DNA of 64,000 nucleotides from Flavobacterium sp. UBA5153 (GCA_002413745.1 DHXP01000003.1:37825-101824); one strand, 5' to 3'; positions 18,912-27,995 are shown, counted from the stretch's first letter. Notes: generated by a model from the sequence alone, not told the origin. Made by a program: numbers and translations.

Positions 18912-19139
18912 ATGAAAGCAATTTGGTTTAGAAAATCAGGTATAATCTTCATTCCAACATCGTTTATTGGAATTTTGCTGTACCAGTTTACTCTGGCATT
19001 TTGCGTGAATGTATTTGTTGCAATTGATCGAAATTCTCATTCCAATTCTGATACACTTTATGGAATTTTCCCTTTTGTGGCGGGTGCTTTCACCATTTTG
19101 TTTTGGATTGCATCCAATACCTGTGAAGAAAAGAAATAA
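18912..19139 (+). CDS. Small two-helix membrane protein
   Basis: A 75-residue protein with two hydrophobic segments (about 9-35 and 50-67) and a charged C-terminus. It starts 12 bases after the Rieske-like lipoprotein gene and is probably co-transcribed with it. I do not recognise a family. Confidence 0.6.
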   Translation: MKAIWFRKSGIIFIPTSFIGILLYQFTLAFCVNVFVAIDRNSHSNSDTLYGIFPFVAGAFTILFWIASNTCEEKK

Positions 19140-19141
19140 AA

Positions 19142-19172
19142 AACTCCGAAAGGTTTTGAAACTTTCGGAGTT
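19142..19172 (-). terminator. Intrinsic terminator of the TonB receptor gene
   Basis: AACTCCGAAAG and CTTTCGGAGTT form an 11-bp stem; on the - strand a run of T follows directly. It lies 8 bases past the receptor stop codon. Confidence 0.85.
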
Positions 19173-19179
19173 ATAAAAT

Positions 19180-21348
19180 CTAAAACTTCAAGGTCAATCC
19201 TGCCAAAAAATTGATTCCTGCCTGTGGATAATAATAAGGATAAACATCCCACATATAGCCATTTGAAATATATTTTTTATCCAAAATATTATTGACTAAT
19301 CCTGTTACAATAATTGATTTAAAAATCGATTTTGGCTTAATTTCATATGCGACATTCAAATCATTCACGAAATAACTGGCCAATTTTGCGGCCGGCAATT
19401 CAATATTATTCAAATATTGTTCCCCAACGAATTTTTGCAAGAGTGAAATTTGTAAACTTTCAATCGGTTTGTATACCAAAATATTTCCTGCAATAATCGA
19501 AGGTGAATACGCAATGGTTGTCGTTCCATAATTCTGACCAGCAACGGCCAAATCACTATTTTTATTGCTACTCAAGGTAAAATTAGGCCTAATAATAAAC
19601 TTTTCTGATAATGCAATCGTGGCATCAACTTCCAATCCTAAACGGTAACTTTTATCGCTATTGGAACGAATTGGATTTCCCACATCATCCAAATTTCCAG
19701 TTAAAATCAACTGGTCTTTGTAGGCCATATAATAAATATTGGAATTGAATTTTACTTTCTCGGCAACATATCTCCAGCCCAATTCAAAGTCATTTAATTT
19801 TTCTGGTTTGACATTTCCGCTTTCATAGTCGGTTCTATTCGGTTCCCGATTGGCTCTTGCATAGGAAAGATACAAGATGTTATTCTCATTCATATTATAA
19901 TTCAAACCTGCCTTTGGATTGAAAAAATTAAAATTATCATTTACCAAACCTGTTTCTGGACTATCGGCTTTATAATGCACATTTCGAAGCTGCAAATCTC
20001 CAAACAAACTGATTTTCGTACTGATTTGATAATTGGCTTTTGCAAAAACATTTCCGTCGGTTTTAGTTGCAAAATTATCGTAGTAGTGGTCTCCCAATTC
20101 ACTTTGAGATGCAAAACGCGCCCAAATTACTTCGCCAAAATGCGTACCTTCGTATTTATTATAACCTCCACCAAAAATCATATCCAGTTTTTCGTCCTTA
20201 TAATTGGCCGAAAATGTGGTTCCGTAAAAATCATTGTCCAACCATTTTTGGCGAATTAAATCGGTAGTAGTTTCGATGCCTACGTTGAGCATTCCATAAT
20301 CTGAAAAAGCTTGATTATTCAGGTATTCTTCATAATATCCTTTGCCTTTTGTGTAATGAAAAGCCAAATTAGTATTCCAAGTTTTGGACACTTTTTCGTT
20401 CCAATGTAATTGATAATTGTCCTGCTGATAATTATCGGTTTCATTGTCATAAAATTGTGTGTTGCCGTTTAGGTCGGTATACATTCCCGCAAAATTAAAA
20501 GTTCTGTCGGCTGCCAATGTTTCGGAATCTACACCATACCAAGATTGATACGTTTTTTCTTTTCCTCCAAAAGCCAAGGCTTTGATTAATGTGGTTTTAC
20601 CCACGTAAGTTCCTTGAAGAAAATAGGATTTCATATCAGAACTGGCTCTGTCTACATACCCATCAGATTTTAAAGCAGACAAACGACCCGCGATTTCAAA
20701 ATGGTCATTCATCAAACCCGTGCTGAATTTTACCGTGTGTTTTTGGGTATTAAAACTCCCGAAAGAATTAGAAATTTCACCATTGCTCACTTTAGAATAA
20801 CTATCGGTAAGCATATTTAGGCTTGCGCCAAAAGCTCCCGCCCCGTTTGTGGAAGTTCCCACACCGCGCTGCAACTGCAAACTTTCGACTGAAGAAGCAA
20901 AATCAGGCATATCGACAAAATAAGTTCCGCTACTTTCCGAGTCGTTGTACGGAATACCGTTAATGGTAACATTTACCCGAGTGGCATCGCTTCCGCGAAC
21001 GCGAATTCCGGTGTAGCCTACTCCATTTCCGGCATCGGAAGTGGTGACAACTGACGGCAAATAGTTCATCAAAATGGGAATATCCTGTCCCAAGTTTCGG
21101 AACTTGATTTCTTTTTTGTCTAAATTACTGAAGCTAACGGGCGTTTTTGTAGTTACACGAACCGCCGAAACCAAAACTTCATCGAGTTGATTAACTTTGG
21201 TCGTGTCTTTGACTTGAGAATAAACAGAAAAAGAGAAAAGAAAAAAGAGAAAAGAAAATAGACTAAAAAAATTAAATCTTTGAGTCTTTGTGCCTTTACT
21301 TCGTCCGTTCGCTGTCGCTCGGGTGTGGCTAGAAAAAATAGTGTTCAT
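19180..21348 (-). CDS. TonB-dependent outer-membrane receptor, probably for thiamin
   Basis: A 722-residue receptor with an N-terminal plug (LDEVLVSAVRV, GIRVRGSDATRVNVTINGIPYND, LQRGVGTSTNGAGAFG) and a 22-strand type beta barrel ending in Phe (LAGLTLKF). A TPP riboswitch immediately upstream implies control by thiamin status, so the substrate is by inference thiamin or its phosphates. The N-terminus is odd: about 27 residues rich in Arg, Lys and Thr, encoded by intergenic-repeat-like DNA, precede the hydrophobic signal core (FFSLFSFLFFLFSF). No ATG, GTG or TTG lies between, so the first Met at 21348 is the only plausible start. Confidence 0.92.
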   Translation of the reverse strand: MNTIFSSHTRATANGRSKGTKTQRFNFFSLFSFLFFLFSFSVYSQVKDTTKVNQLDEVLVSAVRVTTKTPVSFSNLDKKEIKFRNLGQDIPILMNYLPSVVTTSDAGNGVGYTGIRVRGSDATRVNVTINGIPYNDSESSGTYFVDMPDFASSVESLQLQRGVGTSTNGAGAFGASLNMLTDSYSKVSNGEISNSFGSFNTQKHTVKFSTGLMNDHFEIAGRLSALKSDGYVDRASSDMKSYFLQGTYVGKTTLIKALAFGGKEKTYQSWYGVDSETLAADRTFNFAGMYTDLNGNTQFYDNETDNYQQDNYQLHWNEKVSKTWNTNLAFHYTKGKGYYEEYLNNQAFSDYGMLNVGIETTTDLIRQKWLDNDFYGTTFSANYKDEKLDMIFGGGYNKYEGTHFGEVIWARFASQSELGDHYYDNFATKTDGNVFAKANYQISTKISLFGDLQLRNVHYKADSPETGLVNDNFNFFNPKAGLNYNMNENNILYLSYARANREPNRTDYESGNVKPEKLNDFELGWRYVAEKVKFNSNIYYMAYKDQLILTGNLDDVGNPIRSNSDKSYRLGLEVDATIALSEKFIIRPNFTLSSNKNSDLAVAGQNYGTTTIAYSPSIIAGNILVYKPIESLQISLLQKFVGEQYLNNIELPAAKLASYFVNDLNVAYEIKPKSIFKSIIVTGLVNNILDKKYISNGYMWDVYPYYYPQAGINFLAGLTLKF

Positions 21349-21526
21349 CCGTAAATAGTTTTACGAATAAAAGGGGGAATTATTCTTTTGTTAAATTAAA
21401 AAATGATTGGTTCAGACTTTTCAGATGACGTGCATATCATCTTATTATCCATTTCCCTTAGCAACATTACTCGCTCAGGTTCATTGGGTATAATCTCAGC
21501 TCGCTATTAAGAGCACCCCTTTGAGA
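21347..21526 (-). promoter_or_regulatory. TPP riboswitch upstream of the TonB receptor
   Basis: On the - strand the aptamer (about 21526-21449) has AAAGGGGTGCTC, GAGCTGAGA, ACCC, GAACCTGAGC and GGGAAATGG, the thi-box signature, with GCTC/GAGC as an internal stem. Before the gene, ATTCGTAAA (21368-21360) pairs with TTTACGGAT (21355-21347) around ACTA, with one G-U pair, and covers the A and T of the start codon. AAAGGGG of the aptamer is also complementary to CCCCTTT near 21376-21370. Confidence 0.95.
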
Positions 21527-21531
21527 CGTGA

Positions 21532-21561
21532 CAAAGGTACTTTTTTTGTTTAAAGTTCCAA
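21532..21561 (-). promoter_or_regulatory. Predicted promoter of the TPP-regulated receptor
   Basis: TTG (21561-21559), a 19-base spacer and TACCTTTG (21539-21532) match the Bacteroidota consensus closely. Transcription would start just before the aptamer. Confidence 0.7.
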
Positions 21562-21588
21562 GTCTAAAATCTAAAGGTTTTTGCAAAA

Positions 21589-21990
21589 CTAAAAATCAGG
21601 TTTTCTGCGGGATTTCTTGATTTCAGACAAATTCTTTTTGTCTTTAATTCGCTTTCTGATGACTGATTTTGGGATTTTTGTGGCTTTCCTTATTTTTGGA
21701 ACCACGAGTCCGGCGGTAATTATGTCTAAAAAACGCTTGGTTACAATCGCTTTATTTTTAAGTTGACTTCTGTCTTCATCACAGTTTAAAATCAGAATTT
21801 GTTCCGATGTCAATCGCGAAGACAGTTTCGTTTCCAGCCTCACTTTTTCCTCTTCTGACAATGCTTGGGAATTTTTCACATCAAAAGACAAAACCACTTT
21901 CGAGGAAACCTTGTTCACATTTTGACCGCCTGCGCCACTGCTTCGAACGGCCTTAAACTGTAATTCGGATATTATTTTTGCTGTGTCCAA
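21589..21990 (-). CDS. arfB: Peptidyl-tRNA hydrolase ArfB (ribosome rescue)
   Basis: Codon-independent release factor that frees stalled ribosomes. The 133 residues hold the GGQ motif in SSGAGGQNVNKVSSKV and the basic C-terminal tail (RKRIKDKKNLSEIKKSRRK) that occupies the empty mRNA channel. The length suits ArfB and excludes a full RF1 or RF2. It begins 2 bases after the upstream kinase-DUF4301 gene. Confidence 0.92.
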   Translation of the reverse strand: MDTAKIISELQFKAVRSSGAGGQNVNKVSSKVVLSFDVKNSQALSEEEKVRLETKLSSRLTSEQILILNCDEDRSQLKNKAIVTKRFLDIITAGLVVPKIRKATKIPKSVIRKRIKDKKNLSEIKKSRRKPDF

Positions 21991-21992
21991 AG

Positions 21993-24113
21993 TTATTGTG
22001 GTTGATGTGCGGGTTTCAATAAATCATTTACGTTTTTTACGGGATTAAAGGTAAACAATGGCACTTCAACAAAAACAGTGATCCATTTTGCCATTGCACC
22101 ATTCCATAAACCCGGCAATTCATACCCTTTTAAAGGCTGCCCATTTTTATTTTTTTCAACGATAAAACCACTATTATGATCAATAAAATGAGTCAAGTCG
22201 AATTTTTCGTTTTTATAGTTTCGTATCCCACAAACCAAATCTACGGGATTGAAATGAGTGGCTTTGTTTAGAATATCGGCTTGATTCGGATTTTGCAAAT
22301 CTATTTGCGAGGTTTCTACAATTTGCAATGAAGTATTCCCTTTTGAATCGCGAATCCAAAATGGCCCACCGCCGGTTTCGCTTTCATTTTTCACCATTCC
22401 GCAAATTCGAATCGGTCGATCTAGAATATTTTTTAAGTAGCTGATTTTATCCTGTAAACTGTATTTCGAAAAATCGGCAATTACTTCCATATTCAATTTA
22501 TTTTTGACGAAAGTGATGATTTCCTCCATATCATCTTCCTTTGTTTTTTCAATTTCATTCAAATGCTTGAAAACTTGTTGTTGTAATTCAATCAAAATCC
22601 CTGCCAATGCTTTTTTGTACAATGCTATTTTTTCGATATTATTTTGAATTACATTGTCAATATTTTTTATGAAAATAATGTCGGCATCCAGATTATTTAG
22701 ATTTTCAATCAGTGCACCGTGTCCTCCTGGTCTGAAAACTAATTTTTCTTTTTCATCCCTAAACGGTTTATTTGCCAAATCGACAGCAATGGCATCTGTG
22801 GCTTTATTTTGATACGAATAACTTATGCTTATGATAGTTCCAGATTCTTTTTCAACCTTATTTTTTACCCCATTTATGATATTTTCAAATTGATTTTGAT
22901 GCTCTTCAGAAACAGTAAAATGCAAATGAGAATTCCCGTTTGAACTCGAATAATAGGCACATTCATATAAATGTTCCTCAACGGCAGTTGCAATATGGTC
23001 GCTATATTTATGAAATGGAAGAATCCCTTTGGGTTTATTGGCAAAATCAAAATAATCGGATGACAAAAGAAATTTTATGAAATAGTAGTTTTTATAATCC
23101 CTTTCCAATGAATTAAAATTTGGGAATACTTCCTTCAGTTTTTTGTCAATCTCCTCGAAAAAAGGAAATTTTTCCAAACCAACAATAAATATTGATAGTT
23201 CACTATCTTTTTTCCTATTGATGTAGGCATTGATGCTTTCGTGTTCAACATCAAATTCGCTCAAAAACGTACTCAAAAACTTAAACATTCTGCTGGCAGC
23301 TCCTGAAGCTGGAACGAATTTTTTTAACTTTAAATGTGATTTGTTGGCATCAAAAAAATCAGCTTTTAGATGAAAGTCGTTTTCTGATAGTTTCAAAATT
23401 CCGTTAGGTACCGTTGCCGGTTCTACCAAAATAGTCTTGGAAATTCCATTTTTAAAAAAATTTAATTGTTTTTGGATATTTTCCAATGAAATTCCGTGTT
23501 CATAAATCTGCGCAAAATCAAGTGAAGAAAATTCCATTTTTTTGGATACCGCCAAATCATTAATAATAGCAATCGCTTTGTTTAATCGTAAATTTTCATC
23601 TCCGGAAAGCGTAATAAAGGGTTTGTTGTTATCGATTAATGCCTGTTTAAAAACCGCAAAAACCGATTCTCTGCCTTCGGCTTTGTCTCTCAAATCATCT
23701 TTTTCCCAAGGAACATCAATATCGGTCAGAAAAAACAAATCGTATTTATGTTCACGGGCTGCTTCGTCCAATAGAGGGTCACAAAAATTGTAATACGCTT
23801 CGGAAAATACTTTGGTTACCAATAAATTGGTGTCGCAAAAAAGGTGTTTATTGGCGATCGAAAGAGAGTCATTTTCCAGCTTGGTTTGACCATAAGCAAT
23901 AGGTAGCATATCGTCTACATCGCAAATTTGTCCCGTTTTTTCCCATTTTTCCTGAAGATAATCGCGAGCAAATTCAGGAACCCAAGCCGTTTTGAAATGT
24001 TCGGCGAGTTGCTTTGCCAATGTGGTTTTCCCGGTAGATTCCGGACCAAAAAGGGCAATTTTTATGATTTCTATTGCCCCGGCGTTTGGGAGCTGTTTAA
24101 GATTTTCTTCCAT
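21993..24113 (-). CDS. NadR-like AAA kinase fused to DUF4301
   Basis: A 706-residue protein. Residues about 15-185 are a P-loop kinase of the NadR/Ttd14 type (GPESTGKTT near residue 23), a group that includes ribosylnicotinamide kinase. From M193 onward the sequence is a DUF4301 protein (MEFSSLDFAQ, PASGAASRM, FRPGGHGALI). PASGAASRM and PGGHGAL recall nucleotidyltransferase loops, an inference only. The two domains join across an A7 run (T7 on the + strand, 23537-23543); one extra A would end the kinase six codons later. The start at 24113 overlaps pnuC by 43 bases. It may be two genes joined by an indel or by a sequencing error. Confidence 0.8.
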   Translation of the reverse strand: MEENLKQLPNAGAIEIIKIALFGPESTGKTTLAKQLAEHFKTAWVPEFARDYLQEKWEKTGQICDVDDMLPIAYGQTKLENDSLSIANKHLFCDTNLLVTKVFSEAYYNFCDPLLDEAAREHKYDLFFLTDIDVPWEKDDLRDKAEGRESVFAVFKQALIDNNKPFITLSGDENLRLNKAIAIINDLAVSKKMEFSSLDFAQIYEHGISLENIQKQLNFFKNGISKTILVEPATVPNGILKLSENDFHLKADFFDANKSHLKLKKFVPASGAASRMFKFLSTFLSEFDVEHESINAYINRKKDSELSIFIVGLEKFPFFEEIDKKLKEVFPNFNSLERDYKNYYFIKFLLSSDYFDFANKPKGILPFHKYSDHIATAVEEHLYECAYYSSSNGNSHLHFTVSEEHQNQFENIINGVKNKVEKESGTIISISYSYQNKATDAIAVDLANKPFRDEKEKLVFRPGGHGALIENLNNLDADIIFIKNIDNVIQNNIEKIALYKKALAGILIELQQQVFKHLNEIEKTKEDDMEEIITFVKNKLNMEVIADFSKYSLQDKISYLKNILDRPIRICGMVKNESETGGGPFWIRDSKGNTSLQIVETSQIDLQNPNQADILNKATHFNPVDLVCGIRNYKNEKFDLTHFIDHNSGFIVEKNKNGQPLKGYELPGLWNGAMAKWITVFVEVPLFTFNPVKNVNDLLKPAHQPQ

Positions 24114-24697
24114 TCTAAATAAGCCGAAATAGCTAAAATTGTAAAAATTAAATACTGTAATGACAACATTCCCAGTCCGCGATAGGCATATAATGGGGTA
24201 ATAATTAAATCGCCAAAAATCCAAAGCGTCCAATTTTCAATTTTTTTCTTGGCCATATACCACATTCCCGTGAAAAATATTCCCGAAGCAAAGATATCGA
24301 CATAATTGTCTTTTTTTATTTCGTAATCAAAGAAATTATATATACCGAAAACTACAAAAATTGTAACAAAAAACAATACGATTCCTATTATTTTTTCTCT
24401 ATTGTTGGTTCTTGTGATTATAAGATTATCCGTTTCATTGCCTTTTCGTGCCCAATTGTACCAACCATAAATACTCATTATGGTAAAATATCCGTTAATC
24501 ATCATATCTCCAAGATAGCCGGCAATATAAAGTAAATAGGTCGTAATTATTGTGGCAATCAAACCTGTAGGATATACCCAAATATTTTCTTTTTTGGCAA
24601 ACCAAACGCTCAAAATTCCGAAAACAAAAGCGGAAAATTCTAATATAATTTGGATTGTCGAAACATCTTTATAAGCATTCAGGAAAAATTCTATCAT
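24071..24697 (-). CDS. pnuC: PnuC-family vitamin transporter
   Basis: A 208-residue inner-membrane protein with about seven helices, including the signature MSIYGWYNWARKG. The family moves nicotinamide riboside (PnuC), thiamin (PnuT) or riboflavin (PnuX) by facilitated diffusion, with trapping by a kinase. The overlapping kinase gene favours nicotinamide riboside; the nearby TPP-controlled receptor keeps thiamin open. The Met at 24697 is the family start; residues before it look non-coding. Confidence 0.88.
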   Translation of the reverse strand: MIEFFLNAYKDVSTIQIILEFSAFVFGILSVWFAKKENIWVYPTGLIATIITTYLLYIAGYLGDMMINGYFTIMSIYGWYNWARKGNETDNLIITRTNNREKIIGIVLFFVTIFVVFGIYNFFDYEIKKDNYVDIFASGIFFTGMWYMAKKKIENWTLWIFGDLIITPLYAYRGLGMLSLQYLIFTILAISAYLEWKKILNSSQTPGQ

Positions 24698-24741
24698 TTG
24701 AGATTTACGATTTACGGCAGAGACATTGCAATGCAACGTCT

Positions 24742-25464
24742 TTACATATTCTGATTAAAAAAATCAATATCATTTTCAAAAGCGGTTCCTATGACTACCA
24801 AATCGGCACCAGAATCGTAGGCTTTTTGAATTCCTTGCAAATCTACAATTCCGCCACCAACAATTAATGGAATCTTGATATTTTCAGCAACCAATCGAAT
24901 CATTTCTAACGGAACGGCTTGTTTCGCACCACTTCCGGCTTCGAGATAAATCAATTTATTGCCCAACATTTCGCCGGCTTGTGCAGTTGCCAATGCCAAG
25001 TCGAGATTATTTCTGTCCAAAGGGGGTGTTTTGCTTATTCGTTCTACCGCAGTTTCAGTGCCGCTTTCTATGAGCATATATCCTGTTGAAATGATTTCAA
25101 GATTTGTTTTTCTAAGAATTGGCGCTGCTTTCACCTGATGTTCTATTAAATAATCGGGGTTTCGTCCTGAGATTAGGGAAAGAAATAAAATCGCATCGGC
25201 TTTATCTGAAATTTGGGATGGATTTCCGGGGAAAAGAACAATTGGCAAATCGCAATTTTGTTTTATTTCCAAAATTAATTCATCTAAAATATTAGTTTCT
25301 ACAAGGCTTCCGCCAATGAAAATGTGAGTTGCCGGTGATTGATTGATTTTTGAAATCAGGTTATCCAGATCTTCCCAAACTATTTTGTCGGGATCGAGAA
25401 GAATAGCGAGAAGTTTATAGTTTTCTACTTTTGATTTTAAGATGTGTTTGTAGATGTTTGTCAT
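24742..25464 (-). CDS. Geranylgeranylglyceryl phosphate synthase-like protein (GGGPS/PcrB)
   Basis: TIM-barrel prenyltransferase that attaches a polyprenyl chain to glycerol-1-phosphate. The 240 residues show LLDPDK, FIGGSLV, FPGNPSQ, YLEAGSGA and VGGGI, the family's substrate- and phosphate-binding motifs. Group II members are common in Bacteroidota. It lies 44 bases upstream of pnuC on the same strand. Confidence 0.93.
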   Translation of the reverse strand: MTNIYKHILKSKVENYKLLAILLDPDKIVWEDLDNLISKINQSPATHIFIGGSLVETNILDELILEIKQNCDLPIVLFPGNPSQISDKADAILFLSLISGRNPDYLIEHQVKAAPILRKTNLEIISTGYMLIESGTETAVERISKTPPLDRNNLDLALATAQAGEMLGNKLIYLEAGSGAKQAVPLEMIRLVAENIKIPLIVGGGIVDLQGIQKAYDSGADLVVIGTAFENDIDFFNQNM

Positions 25465-25524
25465 TTTTGGCACACGCCTCTCGACTGCGCTCGAGGTGAC
25501 AGACGCGGTTTTTTTTAATTAATA

Positions 25525-26160
25525 TTATTTCTCAAAGGCGTAAACCAAAATGTATTCTTCTATTTCTTCGAAATGTATTGAAAATTTGTGTTTCACATTT
25601 TCCATTTCAAGAATTGCGGTTGTTTTTTTGTCTTCGATTTCAAATATGTTTACTTGAATATGGTCTTTAAAACTGATTCCTTTTTCGTTTCGTATTTTGA
25701 AAATTGATTCTTTGACTCCCCATTTTACGGTTAGTTTTTTGATATAATCCAGATTATCAAAGCTTTTTAGCCGACTCAATTCTTTTTCGTTAACAAATTT
25801 ATCGGCAATTCGAATTATCTTTTCTCTTTGCATTTCGATATCGATTCCCACTTTTTGTTCACTGATTATTATCGCAGAAAAATTAAAGGAATGCGTGATA
25901 GAAATAAATTTCCCGTCTTTGAGATGTGGTTTACCCGATTCATCATAATATAAATCGAAATCATTGTAACCGGCTTCCTGCAACAATTTCCGAATACTGA
26001 GAAACCCACGTTGATGCAATTCGGATTTCATGGTATTAAGCCTATTCCTGTTAATGTCGTTGAGCACCACTTGGCCGAACAAATCCTCGAAAGTTTCGGT
26101 TATTTCCCAAACGAGGATTTTTGTTGATGAATTGAAGTTTATGGTTTTGAATAATGGCAT
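25525..26160 (-). CDS. 4'-phosphopantetheinyl transferase superfamily protein
   Basis: Transfers phosphopantetheine from CoA to carrier proteins. The 211 residues carry GIDIE and VKWGVKESIFK, the two magnesium and CoA-binding signatures of the Sfp/AcpS superfamily; size and layout resemble the Sfp type. It is first in the run of - strand genes ending in arfB. A short CTCGA...TCGAG palindrome (25480-25495) separates it from GGGPS. Confidence 0.88.
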   Translation of the reverse strand: MPLFKTINFNSSTKILVWEITETFEDLFGQVVLNDINRNRLNTMKSELHQRGFLSIRKLLQEAGYNDFDLYYDESGKPHLKDGKFISITHSFNFSAIIISEQKVGIDIEMQREKIIRIADKFVNEKELSRLKSFDNLDYIKKLTVKWGVKESIFKIRNEKGISFKDHIQVNIFEIEDKKTTAILEMENVKHKFSIHFEEIEEYILVYAFEK

Positions 26161-26177
26161 TTAAATAACGTGGTTTT

Positions 26178-26260
26178 TAGCCCCGATAGCAGCGGAAATC
26201 CTTTTCTTTTTTTTCTTTAAAAAAAAAAAAGATTGCAACGAATAGCGGGAAATAGCTCCT
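26178..26260 (-). repeat. Long hairpin element, copy 2 of 3
   Basis: On the - strand it begins AGGAGCTATTTCCCGCTATTC and ends GGATTTCCGCTGCTATCGGGGCTA. Here the central stem is nearly all T and A. It lies between divergent genes. Confidence 0.8.
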
Positions 26261-26326
26261 GAAAATATTTATTTTATTGATTTATATATATTTAAGGGAA
26301 TACTTTTTAATTAATAACTTATTACG

Positions 26327-26334
26327 TAATTTTG
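26327..26334 (+). promoter_or_regulatory. Predicted -7 box of ahcY
   Basis: TAATTTTG matches TAnnTTTG 34 bases before the start codon. The -33 element is weak. Confidence 0.45.
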
Positions 26335-26367
26335 CACCGAAATTTTATAATTACAAATATACTATAA

Positions 26368-27684
26368 ATGAGTACTACAACTGCGCCTTTTTTGGCTTAC
26401 AAAGTTAAAGACATTTCTCTAGCGGCCTGGGGAAGAAAAGAAATTGAACTAGCGGAAGCTGAAATGCCGGGATTAATGGCGCTTCGTGCTGAATACAAAG
26501 ACGAACAACCTCTTGCTGGTGCTCGTATCGCGGGATGTTTGCACATGACAATCCAGACTGCGGTTTTGATTGAAACATTGATCGCTCTTGGCGCTGAAGT
26601 GACTTGGAGTTCTTGTAATATTTTTTCTACTCAAGATCAGGCTGCCGCAGCGATTGCTGCCGCAGGAATTCAGGTTTATGCTTGGAAAGGTTTGAATGAA
26701 GTAGATTTTGACTGGTGTATTGAGCAAACATTATTCTTTGGTGAAGACAAAAAACCATTGAATATGATTTTGGATGACGGTGGAGATTTGACCAATATGG
26801 TGATTGACCGTTTCCCGGAATTGGTTGCCGGAATTAAAGGATTGTCTGAAGAAACTACAACTGGTGTTCATAGATTGTACGAAAGAGTGAAAAACGGAAC
26901 ATTGCCAATGCCTGCAATTAACGTGAATGACTCGGTTACTAAATCGAAATTTGACAACAAATACGGTTGTAAAGAAAGTGCTGTTGATGCGATTCGTCGT
27001 GCAACTGACTTGATGCTTGCCGGAAAAAGAGTGATTGTTTGTGGTTATGGTGATGTGGGTAAAGGAACTGCAGCTTCTTTTAGAGGTGCCGGTTCTATTG
27101 TTACCGTTACCGAAATTGACCCAATTTGTGCGCTTCAAGCCGCAATGGACGGTTATGAAGTTAAAAAACTGGACACTGTTATCGCCACTGCCGATATTAT
27201 CATTACCACTACCGGAAATAAAGATATCGTTCTTGGAAGTCATTTCGAAAAAATGAAAGACAAAACTATCGTTTGTAACATTGGCCATTTTGACAACGAA
27301 ATTGATATGGCTTGGTTGAACAAAAACCACGGTGCATCAAAAATTGAAATCAAACCACAAGTGGACAAATATGCCATTGCCGGAAAAGACATTATCATCT
27401 TGGCCGAAGGTCGTTTGGTAAACCTTGGTTGCGCCATGGGTCACCCAAGTTTTGTAATGAGTAACTCGTTTACCAACCAAACTTTGGCTCAAATCGAATT
27501 GTGGAAAAACAGCGCGGCATATAACAATGACGTGTATATGTTACCCAAACATTTGGATGAAAAAGTGGCTATGTTGCACTTGGCTAAATTAGGTGTAGAA
27601 TTGGAAACTTTACGTGAAGATCAAGCGGAATATATTGGAGTTCCCGTTGAAGGACCTTTTAAACCGGAGTATTACAGATATTAG
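26368..27684 (+). CDS. ahcY: Adenosylhomocysteinase
   Basis: Cleaves S-adenosylhomocysteine to adenosine and homocysteine, relieving methyltransferase inhibition and feeding MetE. The 438 residues include the NAD-binding CGYGDVGKG, the catalytic region [13 protein letters not shown], and the C-terminal [11 protein letters not shown]. Full length and intact. It is a single gene with its own promoter and terminator. Confidence 0.97.
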   Translation: MSTTTAPFLAYKVKDISLAAWGRKEIELAEAEMPGLMALRAEYKDEQPLAGARIAGCLHMTIQTAVLIETLIALGAEVTWSSCNIFSTQDQAAAAIAAAGIQVYAWKGLNEVDFDWCIEQTLFFGEDKKPLNMILDDGGDLTNMVIDRFPELVAGIKGLSEETTTGVHRLYERVKNGTLPMPAINVNDSVTKSKFDNKYGCKESAVDAIRRATDLMLAGKRVIVCGYGDVGKGTAASFRGAGSIVTVTEIDPICALQAAMDGYEVKKLDTVIATADIIITTTGNKDIVLGSHFEKMKDKTIVCNIGHFDNEIDMAWLNKNHGASKIEIKPQVDKYAIAGKDIIILAEGRLVNLGCAMGHPSFVMSNSFTNQTLAQIELWKNSAAYNNDVYMLPKHLDEKVAMLHLAKLGVELETLREDQAEYIGVPVEGPFKPEYYRY

Positions 27685-27716
27685 TATTAAGAATTTAGTA
27701 TTAAGAATTAAGATTG

Positions 27717-27744
27717 AACCCTTGCAGAAATGTGAGGGTTTTTT
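27717..27744 (+). terminator. Intrinsic terminator after ahcY
   Basis: AACCCT and AGGGTT pair around a 12-base loop and are followed by T4. Just before it TTAGTATTAAGAATT occurs twice in tandem (27681-27709). Confidence 0.75.
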
Positions 27745-27749
27745 GATTT

Positions 27750-27995
27750 TTAATCCTTAACAGTTATACTTAAATTTTCAATCAAATAACTAGGCTTAAT
27801 TTTAAGAGCAAATGATATTTTGGATAATAAATTAATGGTCATACCTTGTTTATTATCAAACAGTCTTCTTATCGTCTTTTCATCACATTTTGCCGCTTTT
27901 GCAAATGCAAGCTTATTACCATTGAATTTTTCCAAGAATAATTTATATATTCTTTTAGTTATTTCCAATTGTATTTCATCAAGCTCACTTTGCAT
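27750..27995 (-). CDS. Small XRE-type helix-turn-helix regulator
   Basis: An 81-residue protein with one helix-turn-helix: NKLAFAKAAKCDEKTIRRLF is the binding unit, followed by LLSKISFALKIKPSYLIE. It probably represses its own or a neighbouring promoter. It converges with ahcY and is divergent from the TM2 gene. No toxin partner is visible on its strand. Confidence 0.75.
   Translation of the reverse strand: MQSELDEIQLEITKRIYKLFLEKFNGNKLAFAKAAKCDEKTIRRLFDNKQGMTINLLSKISFALKIKPSYLIENLSITVKD

Noticed and set aside
25480..25495. CTCGACTGCGCTCGAG as a terminator or operator
   Set aside because: Only a five-pair stem and no T-run right after it; it resembles a common dispersed flavobacterial repeat.
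26731..27330. A 199-codon open frame on the - strand inside ahcY
   Set aside because: It is the antisense shadow of a strongly conserved gene; its translation is Phe-, Asn- and Ser-rich with no motif.
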